A stretch of 64,000 nt of DNA from Syntrophopropionicum propionicicum_A (GTDB taxonomy: Bacteria > Bacillota > Desulfotomaculia > Desulfotomaculales > Pelotomaculaceae), in assembly GCF_048984525.1 (NCBI RefSeq), contig NZ_JBMGJC010000004.1, positions 62,001 through 126,000 of the forward strand, given 5' to 3'. The notes under the pieces were generated by a model, which did no database searches, had not been told where the DNA came from, and saw only the letters and a list, made by a program, of their open reading frames with translations. The first letter of the stretch is position 1. Each line of letters opens with the position of its first letter. Shown one piece after another: positions 56,995-64,000 of the stretch. The position numbers were made by a program, and so were the translations under genes.

Positions 56995-57871
56995 CCAGGA
57001 TAACCTTGTCGAAGGTATTGTGGTTAAAGCTTATGGAGGATATTTCTATGTCCATGACGGCGTGAGCACGCGGGAATGCACACTGCGCGGCCGTTTGCGC
57101 TACTTAAGACAGCAGGTGATGGTAGGCGACCGGGTGCTTATGGCGCCTGGCCAGGACAGGGGAGGAATAGTTCAGGAGGCACTGCCCCGTCGTTCTGCTT
57201 TGCTCAGGCCGGCAGTGGCCAATGTGGACCAGGCTGTAATTGTTTTTTCCCTCCGGGACCCTGAACCGAACCCGGGCCTTTTGGAGCGTTTTCTTATTAC
57301 CGCCGCTCTGAACGGTATTACGCCGGTAATCTGTTTTAACAAGGTCGACCTTACGAAAGAAGACCAGGTAGAACTCGTGACAAGGTACCGGGAGAACTAC
57401 AATGTGGTCGTCACCAGCGCTAAAACCGGTGCAGGCCTCAGCTTTCTGCGGGAAACTCTGAACGGTAAAATATCGGTGTTTGCCGGTCCCTCCGGGGTAG
57501 GCAAGTCAACGTTATTAAATTCTATAATACCGGGCCTGAAACAAAAAACAGGCGAGGTAAGCGCCAGGCTGAAAAGCGGAAAACATACCACCCGCCATAT
57601 TGAGTTAATACTACTTGCAGACGGTGGTTTCGTGGCGGACACACCAGGTTTTTCAAGTATGGACCTGCCTGACATAAAACCGGAGGACTTGGCCGGACTA
57701 TTTCCCGGTATTGGTGATTATCAAACAAATTGTTACTTCACCGGCTGCCTGCATTACAAAGAACCGGGCTGCTCGATCAAAGAAGCGGTGGAAGAAGGCA
57801 ATATCAGTAAAGGCCGCTACCTGCAGTACCTGGAATTTTTGGAGCAGCTTATGGACAGGAGGAGGCATTAA
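56975..57871 (+). CDS. rsgA: ribosome small subunit-dependent GTPase A
   Basis: RsgA is a circularly permuted GTPase that checks maturation of the 30S subunit. The 298-residue protein has an OB domain, the permuted motifs CFNKVDLT (G4) then VFAGPSGVGKSTLLNSI (P-loop, about residues 168-184) and DTPGFSSMD (G3). The C-terminal zinc site is NCYFTGCLHYKEPGCSIKEA. The GTG start overlaps the end of the kinase gene; a TTG four codons on is an alternative. Confidence 0.95.
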   Translation: MNRVLNNQDNLVEGIVVKAYGGYFYVHDGVSTRECTLRGRLRYLRQQVMVGDRVLMAPGQDRGGIVQEALPRRSALLRPAVANVDQAVIVFSLRDPEPNPGLLERFLITAALNGITPVICFNKVDLTKEDQVELVTRYRENYNVVVTSAKTGAGLSFLRETLNGKISVFAGPSGVGKSTLLNSIIPGLKQKTGEVSARLKSGKHTTRHIELILLADGGFVADTPGFSSMDLPDIKPEDLAGLFPGIGDYQTNCYFTGCLHYKEPGCSIKEAVEEGNISKGRYLQYLEFLEQLMDRRRH

Positions 57872-58539
57872 TGCCGCTCATTAAAATAGCGCCATCAATT
57901 TTATCAGCCAATTTCGCCGCCCTGCTCGATGATGTCAGCGCGGTCGAAAAAGCCGGGGCTGAATATCTCCACATAGACGTTATGGACGGCCATTTTGTGC
58001 CCAACATTACTGTCGGTCCTCTGGTGGTGGAAGCTTTACGGGAAAAGTGCTCGATGTGCTTTGACGTCCACCTGATGATCGAAAACCCTGACCTTTACAT
58101 AGAAAGATTTATTAAAGCAGGGGCCGATCTGATCACGGTGCACGTTGAATCTGTCCGTCACCTGCACCGTACAATCACGTTAATCAAAGAAAACGGAATC
58201 AGGGCCGGGGCAGCCCTCAATCCGGCGACCCCGCCTGATACTATTGAATACATCCTGCCGCTGCTGGACCTGGTGCTGCTGATGACCGTTAACCCGGGTT
58301 TTGGCGGTCAGAGCTTTATCCCGGAAGTGCTGCCGAAGATAAGGTCCGTCCGGGAGATGGCTGAGCGGCAAGGGCTAAACCCGGAGATACAGGTGGACGG
58401 CGGCATCAATAAAGACACGGCAGCCTCGGTAGTGAGAGCCGGAGCTAATGTCCTGGTGGCCGGATCAGCGATTTTCGGCGGGGGCGACATTGCAGCGGCG
58501 GTGTGCGAGCTAAAAAAAGCAGCGGAAGGTGGTGCCTGA
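57871..58539 (+). CDS. rpe: ribulose-phosphate 3-epimerase
   Basis: Interconverts ribulose-5-phosphate and xylulose-5-phosphate. The 222-residue TIM barrel has IAPSILSANFAALLDDVSAV, HIDVMDGHFVPNITVGPLVV, MTVNPGFGGQSFIPEVLPKI and VDGGINKDTAASVVRAGANV, with the catalytic Asp pair. ATG overlaps the stop codon of rsgA (TAATG). Its place after rsgA is conserved. Confidence 0.95.
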   Translation: MPLIKIAPSILSANFAALLDDVSAVEKAGAEYLHIDVMDGHFVPNITVGPLVVEALREKCSMCFDVHLMIENPDLYIERFIKAGADLITVHVESVRHLHRTITLIKENGIRAGAALNPATPPDTIEYILPLLDLVLLMTVNPGFGGQSFIPEVLPKIRSVREMAERQGLNPEIQVDGGINKDTAASVVRAGANVLVAGSAIFGGGDIAAAVCELKKAAEGGA

Positions 58540-58541
58540 AC

Positions 58542-58670
58542 ATGGCAGTATTTAAGTGCAGCGAATGCGGAACGGTGGTGGAAGCCCGCTGCAAACCGGG
58601 AAAGTGCAAGAATTGCGGCGCGGTAAAAGACAAGCTCGTCAAAGAAGAACTGCCAAAGAAAGATAAGTGA
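58542..58670 (+). CDS. small rubredoxin-like zinc-ribbon protein, 42 aa
   Basis: The frame MAVFKCSECGTVVEARCKPG continues KCKNCGAVKDKLVKEELPKK. It has two CxxC pairs (CSEC at 6-9 and CKNC at 22-25) as in rubredoxin or zinc ribbons, with an additional Cys at 17. Similar small proteins are widespread in anaerobes and often sit near rubrerythrin or superoxide reductase. GAAGGTGG lies before the ATG. It follows rpe by 2 bp and may share its transcript. Confidence 0.75.
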   Translation: MAVFKCSECGTVVEARCKPGKCKNCGAVKDKLVKEELPKKDK

Positions 58671-58676
58671 TACCGG

Positions 58677-58706
58677 GTGCTGCAGGCTGACTGTTTCCTG
58701 CAGCAC
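58677..58706 (+). terminator. hairpin after the rsgA-rpe row
   Basis: GTGCTGCAGG pairs perfectly with CCTGCAGCAC around a 10-base loop. It is not followed by a T-run, but it closes the long housekeeping row. Confidence 0.5.
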
Positions 58707-58791
58707 TTCGACTTGAAAAGCACACCGGGACGGTTCTTGTGTCGATTCTTACCCCTGGAAACAAAAAAAAGAAAAAAGAGAAATTTTTTTA

Positions 58792-58845
58792 TTGCCATAT
58801 ATATCGTTATATTGTAATATATTAATAATATAAATTTTATATTAA
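58792..58845 (+). promoter_or_regulatory. promoter and operator of the sulfur operon
   Basis: TTGCCA, 17 bp and TAATAT (58792-58820) form a sigma-A promoter. Immediately downstream, TTAATAATATAAA and TTTTATATTAA (58822-58845) make an imperfect palindrome covering the expected start site, the place where an ArsR-type repressor would sit. The ArsR gene starts 20 bp later, so autoregulation is likely. Confidence 0.6.
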
Positions 58846-58865
58846 CTCAAGGAAGGGGGAATCTA

Positions 58866-59144
58866 ATGAAGGACCTTGCGGAATATAAAGAAAAGGCGGA
58901 TATGCTTAAAGCACTGGCTCACCCCACCAGGCTCTGTATTGTACACGGCCTGATAGAAAACGAGTGCAACGTGAACGGAATTATTGAATGCATGCAGATG
59001 CCCCAATCCACGGTTTCTCAGCAGCTTGGCGTCTTGCGGAATTACGGGATTATTGAAGGAAGGCGCAAAGGCACGGAAATTTGCTACTCTGTGGTTAACA
59101 GCCAGGTCAGGAAGCTTGTCAATATATTGATGGATAATGAATAG
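58866..59144 (+). CDS. ArsR/SmtB family transcriptional regulator
   Basis: A 92-residue winged-helix repressor: ALAHPTRLCIVHGLIENECN, MPQSTVSQQLGVLRNYGIIE (recognition helix) and GRRKGTEICYSV. It has Cys at about 24, 34, 42 and 73, which could sense persulfide by disulfide or tetrasulfide formation as SqrR, BigR and CstR do. Metal sensing cannot be excluded. It is the first gene of the CoA-disulfide reductase, TusA, DsrE group and has a palindrome over its promoter. ATG behind GGAAGGGGG. Confidence 0.9.
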   Translation: MKDLAEYKEKADMLKALAHPTRLCIVHGLIENECNVNGIIECMQMPQSTVSQQLGVLRNYGIIEGRRKGTEICYSVVNSQVRKLVNILMDNE

Positions 59145-59154
59145 GAGGATGACG

Positions 59155-60819
59155 ATGAATTCTGAAAAAGTTGTAATTATCGGTGGAGTGGCCGCGGGGA
59201 CCAAGGCGGCGGCCAAGGCGATGCGTGAAAACCCGGACCTTGATATTGTTGTTTTGACCAAAGATCGCCATGTGTCTTACGCCGGGTGCGGCCTGCCCTA
59301 TTATATCGGCGATGTGATCAAAGAAGAGAAAGAACTGCTGGTCAAGAGGCCAAAAGATTTCAGGGCTGATTTTGGCATTGAAGTAATCACAGACATCGAA
59401 GCTACAAAAATAATGCCGGGAGAAAAGACGGTCCTGGCAAAGGACCTGAACACTGGAGAAGAAAAGAGTTACGTGTACGACAAGCTGGTGCTGGCCACCG
59501 GCGCCTCACCGTTTATTCCACCGGTGGCAGGGACAAAACTCGGCAATGTCATTACCGTGCGCACTGTTAATGAAGCTACCGCCGTTAAAAAGCTTTTAGT
59601 TGAACGGAATGTGGAGGACGCGGTGGTTGTAGGCGGAGGTATGATCGGACTGGAAGTGGCTGAAAACCTCTCCCAGCGGGGAATTTGGACAACGGTTGTT
59701 GAACTGGCGCCCCACATCCTTCCCACACATGATGTTGATATTGCTTTAAATGTGCAGAATTACCTGGCTGAAAAAGGGGTCAATGTCATTACCGGCACCG
59801 CTGTTAAATCTTTTGAAGACAACGGCCATGGTTATGTGGCAGCTGTTTCAACAGACAATGGCTTTCTAAAAGCCGATCTCGTTGTCCTTTCGGTAGGCGT
59901 CCGCCCGAATGTGGACCTGGCCAGGGACTGCGGTATAACGCTGGGGCCTACCGGGGCAGTTGCTGTTAATGACAAAATGGAAACAAACATAGATGACATA
60001 TATGCGGTGGGAGACTGTGCCGAAAATGTCAACCTGATTACCGGCCGGACAGTCTGGTACCCCATGGGTTCAACAGCCAATAAAACCGGGCGGGTCGCAG
60101 GCATAAACATGGCCGGCGCCGCGGCGGAGGATTCTATGAAGGGCGTCCTGGGCACTTCGATATTGAAATTGTTTTCCCTCAACATAGCTAAAACCGGACT
60201 TTCAGAAAGAGACGCCAGGTCACTGGGTTACAAAGTGGAGACAGTGCTGGTGCCGGCGCCAGACCGGGCTCATTATTATCCCGGCAGCCGTCAGATTGTC
60301 ACTAAGCTGATAGTCGACCGGGATAGCCACAGGGTCCTGGGCGGGCAGATTTTTGGCGAGGGCGTTGTCGACAAACCTATCGACATCCTGGTAACTGCAA
60401 TCAGTTTCGGCGCAACCGTCGACCAGCTGGCCAAGCTTGATCTCTCCTACGCCCCTCCCTACTCCACCGCTTTGAGTACAACAGCGGTGGCAGCCAATGT
60501 GATGATGAACAAGCTGGCCGGTAAATTCACTGGAGTCGGACCCCTAGAACTGAAAGAAAAAATGGAAGCCGGCGCAGTGCTGGTAGACGTTACGACAGAT
60601 AAAGAATACATGGTACGTAATATTCCCGGCTCTGTCAACATCCCGCTGAGGCGGCTGCTGGAAAGGTCAGGCGAACTTGATCGCAAGAAGGAGATTATCC
60701 TCTACTGCAAGGTAGGCCTGCGTTCTTACCTGGCTCTTTTAAAATTAAAGAGACTGGGTTTTGAAAAAGTCAGTATACTGGAAGGCGGCCTTGCCGCCTA
60801 CCCGTTTGAAACGGAATAA
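59155..60819 (+). CDS. CoA-disulfide reductase/NAD(P)H polysulfide oxidoreductase with rhodanese domain
   Basis: This 554-residue flavoprotein reduces CoA-disulfides, persulfides or polysulfide. It has the FAD site VVIIGGVAAGTKAAAKAMRE, a single redox Cys in SYAGCGLPYYIGDVI (about residue 43), the NAD(P) site AVVVGGGMIGLEVAE, the late FAD motif DIYAVGDCAENV and a C-terminal rhodanese domain (about 465-550) with the active Cys in ILYCKVGLRSYLALL. The fusion matches Npsr/CoADR-Rhd enzymes of anaerobes. ATG behind AGGAGGATGACG. Central gene of the sulfur operon. Confidence 0.93.
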   Translation: MNSEKVVIIGGVAAGTKAAAKAMRENPDLDIVVLTKDRHVSYAGCGLPYYIGDVIKEEKELLVKRPKDFRADFGIEVITDIEATKIMPGEKTVLAKDLNTGEEKSYVYDKLVLATGASPFIPPVAGTKLGNVITVRTVNEATAVKKLLVERNVEDAVVVGGGMIGLEVAENLSQRGIWTTVVELAPHILPTHDVDIALNVQNYLAEKGVNVITGTAVKSFEDNGHGYVAAVSTDNGFLKADLVVLSVGVRPNVDLARDCGITLGPTGAVAVNDKMETNIDDIYAVGDCAENVNLITGRTVWYPMGSTANKTGRVAGINMAGAAAEDSMKGVLGTSILKLFSLNIAKTGLSERDARSLGYKVETVLVPAPDRAHYYPGSRQIVTKLIVDRDSHRVLGGQIFGEGVVDKPIDILVTAISFGATVDQLAKLDLSYAPPYSTALSTTAVAANVMMNKLAGKFTGVGPLELKEKMEAGAVLVDVTTDKEYMVRNIPGSVNIPLRRLLERSGELDRKKEIILYCKVGLRSYLALLKLKRLGFEKVSILEGGLAAYPFETE

Positions 60820-60832
60820 GGAGGTATATAAA

Positions 60833-61057
60833 ATGGCCGAAAAAATGATCAACGCGAGGGGAATGCAGTGCCCCGGCCCCATCGTGCAGCTGTTCAAAGA
60901 AGCCCAGAACTGCGCCTGCGGCGATATCCTGTGCATAGAAGTAACAGACCATGGGTTTAAAAAAGATATAGCCGCCTGGTGCAAGAAGACAAAAAACGAG
61001 CTGCTTTCCCTGGAAGACGAGGGCGGTGTGATCAAGGCCAGGATTAAAAAGGGCTGA
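60833..61057 (+). CDS. tusA: TusA-like sulfur carrier protein
   Basis: TusA-family proteins carry persulfide sulfur on a conserved Cys. The 74-residue protein has the CPxP motif in ARGMQCPGPIVQLFKEAQN (Cys about residue 13) and the two-layer fold end ITWCKK-like segment AAWCKKTKNELLS. AAGGAGG lies before the ATG. It fits as the acceptor for sulfur released by the rhodanese domain of the preceding gene. Confidence 0.93.
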   Translation: MAEKMINARGMQCPGPIVQLFKEAQNCACGDILCIEVTDHGFKKDIAAWCKKTKNELLSLEDEGGVIKARIKKG

Positions 61058-61061
61058 TTTA

Positions 61062-61223
61062 AGACGTGAGAAATGAGACGTGCAGTGAGACGTGAGAATG
61101 CAAAGAGACGTGAGTCGTGGGAAATGAGACGTGAGAATGCAAGATATTATTAAGGGGTTATAAATTAAGACCTTGAAGGAATGCAGGATATACTCACGAC
61201 TCACGTCTCACGACCCACGACCA
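61062..61223. repeat. GTGAGACGTGAGTCGTGAG repeat, copy 2, with inverted ends
   Basis: The left part holds irregular copies of GACGTGAGAAATGAGACGTG. The right part, 61188-61223, is the inverse: its complement reads GGTCGTGGGTCGTGAGACGT and so on, matching 54772-54804. The ends form inverted repeats and the middle is AT-rich. The right edge comes within 20 bp of the DsrE start. No transposase is present. Confidence 0.6.
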
Positions 61224-61240
61224 AAATGGGAGGGATGACT

Positions 61241-61717
61241 TTGGATGCGAATAAAAAGACAATTATAGTCTTCAGCGGAGATCTGGACAAAGCCATGGCA
61301 TCCTTTATTATTGCGAACGGCGCTGCCGCGATGGGCAACGAGGTAACTATGTTCTTTACTTTCTGGGGCCTTAACATATTGAGAAAACCGGAAAAAGTAA
61401 GGACCAGAAAAAGCTTCTTAGAGGCCCTGTTCGTCTGGATGATGCCTCGGGGAGCGGGCAGGCTTGGCCTGTCTAAAATGAACTTTGGCGGCATGGGCGC
61501 CTTTATGATGAAGACTATCATGAAGCAAAAGAAGGTCAACACCATGCAGGAGCTGATCGAAACTGCGCGGTCGCTGGGAGTTAAGATGATCGCCTGCACC
61601 ATGTCCATGGACGTGATGGGTTTCAAGGAAGAAGAACTGGTCGACGGCGTTGAGTTCGCAGGAGTGGCGACCTACCTGGGCGAGGCTGACGAGGCCAACG
61701 TCAATTTGTTCATCTAG
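61241..61717 (+). CDS. DsrE/DsrF/DrsH-like family protein (DsrE2 type)
   Basis: DsrE2-type proteins bind or shuttle sulfane sulfur with TusA and rhodanese. The 158-residue protein has the N-terminal KTIIVFSGDLDKAMASFIIA, a Met-rich hydrophobic stretch around GMGAFMMKTIMKQKK, and MIACTMSMDVMGF, with the likely active Cys (about residue 122), ending YLGEADEANVNLFI. I chose the TTG start 7 bases after GGGAGGG; the ATG two codons upstream abuts that site. It completes the regulator-CoADR-TusA-DsrE group. Confidence 0.85.
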   Translation: MDANKKTIIVFSGDLDKAMASFIIANGAAAMGNEVTMFFTFWGLNILRKPEKVRTRKSFLEALFVWMMPRGAGRLGLSKMNFGGMGAFMMKTIMKQKKVNTMQELIETARSLGVKMIACTMSMDVMGFKEEELVDGVEFAGVATYLGEADEANVNLFI

Positions 61718-62063
61718 ATTGGAGCACATTGGTCGGCTGAAGCCGACCCTACACTCCCCTTCAGATTGAAAGGCGCCTGCGTTACATCGCAGGCGCTCAG
61801 ACTGTCGAAAACTAACTTACATAGTCCATGGTGTTGAAACCAGCTGCTCCATTGGGGTCTGAGAAATGAGATGTGTGACGTGAGAGGTGTAGGTGCGGCT
61901 TCAGCCGCACATTATTGGCGGGTAAATCCCGCCCTACAGAGGAATACCCGGCTCAAACCACGACACACGACTTACGACTCAAATATCCCACGACTCACGA
62001 CCAATGTCGCACGACCCAAATGCCAAGCGGATTCAACGCCATGGAGACTTTGTCTACAACATG
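61718..62063. repeat. gene-free region with repeat copy 3 and hairpins
   Basis: GGTCGGCTGAAGCCGACC near 61730 and GCGCCTGCG/CGCAGGCGC (61773-61796) are hairpins. A full composite repeat follows (about 61858-62018): GTGAGAGGTGTAGG, GTGCGGCTTCAGCCGCAC (61893-61910), GGCGGGTAAATCCCGCC (61917-61933), and inverted ends CACGACTCACGACC. It is the longest of the three copies and includes the left, hairpin and right parts in one place. Confidence 0.6.
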
Positions 62064-62095
62064 AAGCGCCTGCGAGTAATTATCGCAGGCGCCTT
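62064..62095 (-). terminator. hairpin downstream of the beta-propeller gene
   Basis: AAGCGCCTGCGA pairs with TCGCAGGCGCCTT (one bulged G) around a 7-base loop. It lies 30 bp past the stop of the minus-strand gene. Little U-tract follows, so it is only a likely terminator. The stem resembles the hairpin at 61773-61796. Confidence 0.5.
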
Positions 62096-62126
62096 TAGCT
62101 CAACGAGCAGGGTTTGTATCTTATCT

Positions 62127-64000
62127 TTATTTTATCTCGAGCTTGTTCAGCTCCGTCAAATCTCCCATGCTGTTGGCCTTGATCATGCCCTGGGATAAAG
62201 TATATAGAGTATTGTTGATGTAAAGGATCCTCTGGACGTCTTTTTCACTGTCGTACCAGTAGTTGCCTGCCTTCAGGTAATCTTCGCCTGCAAGGTGCGT
62301 GATCCTTCCTTTAAGTGAGAACCCGCTTTCCAGGTCAATATTATAGACATAAGCGCCCTGGAAGGAGAAGGTGCCGTATTCCGGCCACGGCTGGCCGTAG
62401 CTGTCTGTGCCGCTCCTCACTTCCATGACCCTGACCGGGAAGGCCAGCAAGTTTTTATCTTTGGAGAACAGCAGCGCCTTGTGGTTGTGCAGCAGCTCGG
62501 AGTCAGTCCCGCGGTCGCCGATTACTTCCCGGAACATTTCAACCGGGTTGCTGACGTCGCTGACATCAAATACGGCCATTTTCATACCCATGTAAAACGC
62601 CATGCTGTCGCCGCCCCACTCTTTTGCCCCCATCTCCACGGTGTCTTTGCCGAAGCCGATGATATGGTTTTCGTCATACGGGTGCAGGTAGTCGCTGTAG
62701 CCCGGTATCTTCAGTTTGCCCAGTATGGCCGGGTTCTGGGGGTCCTGCAAGTCCAGCACGAAGAACGGGTCCACTTTTTTGAAAGTTACCATGTAGGCGC
62801 GGTCTCCCATGAAACGTACCGAATAGATTTTTTCTCCCGGCGCAATGCCTTCAATCTTGCCGGTAATATTTAAGCTGCTGTCCAGTACGTAAACATTGTT
62901 TTTGGAGGTATTTCCATCCGTGCGCCAGACTTCCCCGCGGGTTGTGGCAATCCTGAAATAACCGTTATGCTCGTCCATGGAAAACTGGTTCAGGATGGAG
63001 CCCGGCACCTCCCCGCTGGACTTGTAGGTTAAGCGTCCATCGTCCAGGCCAAACTTGTATACCTTTGTTTTACTGGTGTCGTAAGACGGCCAGATTTCAG
63101 CCTCTCTTAACGGCACGACCGGCCCTCTATAGTAGTTATAGCTGGTTACAGCTACGTACAGGTTGTCAGTCGAAGCATAAATGTTCTGGCCTGAACCCAG
63201 GTAGCTGGAAACCGAAGCTGCTTCGCCCGGGCTGTCAAGTTTAAGACCGGCGACAATCAGGTAGCTTGGTTCCGCAAAATCGGGGAAACACTTGATGTCG
63301 GGGTAGTCTATTTCAACAAAGCCGCCGCCGGCCGCCGAGTCACGGTACATGGGTTTGGGTTCGTCAATTTCCCTGCCGGGGTAATAGTATATATTTTTAT
63401 TGGCGATCAGGTACAGGGAATCCCCCGTTTTGCGGGAGGAAACATAACTGCCGTTAAGCTCCAGCTCGCGCACCTGCCTGACATTTGCTTTATCTTCTAT
63501 ATTGTAGATAATCGCTTTCATGTTTTCTCCCTGGTAGTGGTACGGAGGCATCATTTCGGGCATGATGCGCGTATCAACTTTATATAATGGAGGATAATAA
63601 TTAATGGTGCGCCCTATAACCACCAGGTAGGTGCCGTCGACGTATATTTCCGCCGGGGAGAAAGCTTTATCGGCGTAGCTCAAGGTGCTGACAACAGACA
63701 TTCCCTCGGGCGGGTAAGCTTCGGCGATTACTATTCTTTCCTTGTTGACCTGGTAGATGTAATTGCCGTCGGTTTTTACTATGTCAGCCTCGTCCACGCC
63801 CTCAACCTGCACGTTGGTCCTGGAGTAGTCATTGTCGCTGCTGCCGCCGGGCGCCGCTCCAGGCGCGGCCTTCGATTCCTCGCGCGCCATTGACTGCGCT
63901 GGCACAGCTCCCGTGACGAAGTCAAGTTCTCCTTCATATTGGGCCTGCTTGTTTTTAAGGAGCTCCTTCAGGTTTTCATAAGAGCCGACGGACGGCAGAA
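62127..64000 (-). CDS. secreted beta-propeller domain protein (PF09826 type), N-terminus off the right edge
   Basis: The open frame continues to base 64000 without a start (its first visible residues are LPSVGSYENLKELLKNKQAQ), so the first in-frame Met at 63905 is not the true start. About 625 residues are visible. A low-complexity Ala/Gly linker is followed by a large beta-propeller domain (NVQVEGVDEADIVKTDGNYI, IYVDGTYLVVIG, the Asp/Gly-rich blades and MDEHNGYFRIATTRGE). This family is typically exported and anchored, with copper amine oxidase-like N-terminal domains. Function unknown. Confidence 0.88.
   Translation of the reverse strand, partial: LPSVGSYENLKELLKNKQAQYEGELDFVTGAVPAQSMAREESKAAPGAAPGGSSDNDYSRTNVQVEGVDEADIVKTDGNYIYQVNKERIVIAEAYPPEGMSVVSTLSYADKAFSPAEIYVDGTYLVVIGRTINYYPPLYKVDTRIMPEMMPPYHYQGENMKAIIYNIEDKANVRQVRELELNGSYVSSRKTGDSLYLIANKNIYYYPGREIDEPKPMYRDSAAGGGFVEIDYPDIKCFPDFAEPSYLIVAGLKLDSPGEAASVSSYLGSGQNIYASTDNLYVAVTSYNYYRGPVVPLREAEIWPSYDTSKTKVYKFGLDDGRLTYKSSGEVPGSILNQFSMDEHNGYFRIATTRGEVWRTDGNTSKNNVYVLDSSLNITGKIEGIAPGEKIYSVRFMGDRAYMVTFKKVDPFFVLDLQDPQNPAILGKLKIPGYSDYLHPYDENHIIGFGKDTVEMGAKEWGGDSMAFYMGMKMAVFDVSDVSNPVEMFREVIGDRGTDSELLHNHKALLFSKDKNLLAFPVRVMEVRSGTDSYGQPWPEYGTFSFQGAYVYNIDLESGFSLKGRITHLAGEDYLKAGNYWYDSEKDVQRILYINNTLYTLSQGMIKANSMGDLTELNKLEIK

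Overview
The window reads as a stretch of a Gram-positive, spore-forming, anaerobic Firmicutes chromosome, most like the Desulfotomaculum/Pelotomaculum group of Peptococcaceae. This is inferred from gene content and order, not from a database search. The pointers are an alpha/beta-type small acid-soluble spore protein, 2-oxoacid:ferredoxin oxidoreductase genes, rubrerythrin and hemerythrin, an S-layer-homology protein, a bifunctional class V fructose-bisphosphatase, and the long block yicC-remA-gmk-rpoZ-coaBC-priA-def-fmt-DUF116-rsmB-rlmN-fhaA-fhaB-prpC-ftsW-pbpA-prkC-rsgA-rpe.

Layout. 1-1.8 kb: minus-strand korD-korA-korB (korB runs off the left edge) behind an upstream region with GAGAT/ATCTC palindromes. 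2-10 kb: a DUF421 membrane protein, comEA, a PC4/YdbC-type ssDNA-binding protein, an esterase with no ordinary start codon, a lytic transglycosylase, comEC, and small Cys-rich and DUF1992 proteins. 9.3-13.4 kb: a compact type IV pilus/type II secretion-like operon (prepilin peptidase, ATPase, platform protein, one pseudopilin). 13.5-19.2 kb: glnA behind a probable ANTAR-type antiterminator leader, a nucleotidyltransferase-fold protein lacking two catalytic aspartates, trmK, a Nif3-family gene, a coiled-coil zinc-ribbon gene and the RNase P RNA. 19.3-22 kb: an AT-rich accessory stretch with an AraC-type regulator, a SASP gene and an unrecognised gene. 22-31 kb: NUDIX, hemerythrin, rubrerythrin, aldolase, Gfo/Idh oxidoreductase, a glutamate racemase with Ser in place of one catalytic Cys, a deacetylase-like secreted protein and a YchF-like GTPase. 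31-38 kb: an S-layer-anchored phosphodiester glycosidase, a cobalamin riboswitch with terminator controlling cobT, FBPase and a GyrI-like protein. 38.3-58.7 kb: the housekeeping block, starting with an aspartate aminotransferase. 58.8-61.7 kb: a sulfane-sulfur operon (ArsR regulator, CoA-disulfide reductase-rhodanese, TusA, DsrE). 62.1-64 kb: a beta-propeller protein running off the right edge.

How genes work together. The pilus operon, comEA and comEC could form a DNA-uptake or secretion apparatus. The FHA/PP2C/FtsW/PBP/PASTA-kinase cluster couples cell-wall synthesis to Ser/Thr phosphorylation. The ArsR-led operon moves sulfane sulfur between a persulfide reductase, a rhodanese domain, TusA and DsrE. 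Two families of MITE-like intergenic repeats decorate the region: an AAACAA...GGATTAACAGG family at three loci, and a GTGAGACGTGAGTCGTGAG plus GTGCGGCTTCAGCCGCAC family at three loci. The most unusual items are the glnA leader paired with a glutamine synthetase lacking the adenylylation tyrosine, the catalytically degenerate CD-NTase-like protein, and the Cys-to-Ser MurI.
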